Shown: one piece after another, positions 15,561 through 15,638 of the stretch
Position numbering within the stretch: the stretch's first letter is position 1
Layout: every line of letters begins with the position of its first letter
NCBI GenBank assembly: GCA_964556005.1
Contig: CAZKUR010000091.1
Span: 1-15,638 of the forward strand
Direction: 5' to 3'
Source: CAZKUR01 sp964556005
GTDB taxonomy: Bacteria; Bacteroidota; Ignavibacteria; Ignavibacteriales; Ignavibacteriaceae
DNA: 15,638 nt
Notes under the pieces: generated by a model
The model's input: the letters and a program-made list of their open reading frames with translations, nothing else
Told to the model about the DNA's origin: nothing
The model's database searches: none
Made by a program: the position numbers and the translations under genes

Positions 15561-15638
15561 GTTATCGGTCATCAGTAATCAGTTATCGGTCTCTTCGCAA
15601 ATTACTGATTACCGATTACCGCTCACTGATTACCAATT
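15561..15638. repeat. Inverted arms of heptamer repeats upstream of the ABC operon (runs off the window)
   Basis: The left arm on the plus strand has four head-to-tail 7-base units, GTTATCG, GTCATCA, GTAATCA and GTTATCG (15561-15588). After a 12-base loop, the opposite strand carries about five units of consensus GTAATCR (15601-15635), one degenerate. Together they can fold into a long imperfect hairpin. The right arm reaches the window end, so its true length is unknown. Confidence 0.75.

Noticed and set aside
15561..15638. CRISPR array
   Set aside because: Units are 7 bases with no spacers, and the arms are inverted; no cas genes are in the window.

Overview
The window is AT-rich, densely coding bacterial chromosome with no rRNA, tRNA, phage or IS transposase visible. 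The UVR-containing ClpC, M64 metallopeptidase, outer-membrane barrel with signal peptide and GxxExxY protein suggest a Gram-negative member of the Bacteroidetes/Chlorobi/Ignavibacteria group. Ignavibacteria-like is my best guess, from protein style rather than any marker gene. All genes but one lie on the minus strand.

Right to left (direction of most transcription): (i) 15512-12201 is an ABC exporter operon with two related FtsX-type permeases and a LolD-like ATPase. (ii) 12059-11682 is a small GxxExxY (PD-(D/E)XK-fold) gene. It is enclosed by two inverted 41-bp arms of the same internal design (11642-11682 and 12111-12151), so it looks like a self-contained insertion cassette. (iii) 11560-10370 is an outer-membrane beta-barrel that may be the outer-membrane partner of the ABC exporter. 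(iv) 8292-10295, on the plus strand, is a UvrD/Rep-family helicase. (v) 7578-8291 is a 714-bp AT-rich divergent intergenic region with a good sigma70-type promoter for clpC. (vi) 7577-5079 is clpC, ending in a clear intrinsic terminator at 5012-5043. (vii) 4947-1227 is a tight five-gene run: pterin carbinolamine dehydratase, a TPR protein, pyrE, a secreted M64 metallopeptidase and a GAF-SpoIIE/PP2C phosphatase. (viii) 1117-1 is an aldehyde dehydrogenase of the succinate-semialdehyde type, cut by the left edge.

The ABC exporter, perhaps with the barrel, would move a lipid or lipoprotein-like substrate across the envelope. pyrE (pyrimidine synthesis) and clpC (protein quality control) are housekeeping genes. 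The phosphatase resembles regulators of sigma-factor partner switching, but no anti-sigma or anti-anti-sigma gene is beside it.

The most unusual signal is in the non-coding DNA of the right third. Three different elements at successive junctions around the ABC genes are all inverted arms made of very short phased units: about 9-10 bp around the GxxExxY gene, 8-9 bp at 12926-12978, and 7 bp at 15561-15638. They differ in sequence but share a construction principle, and one of them carries a gene.
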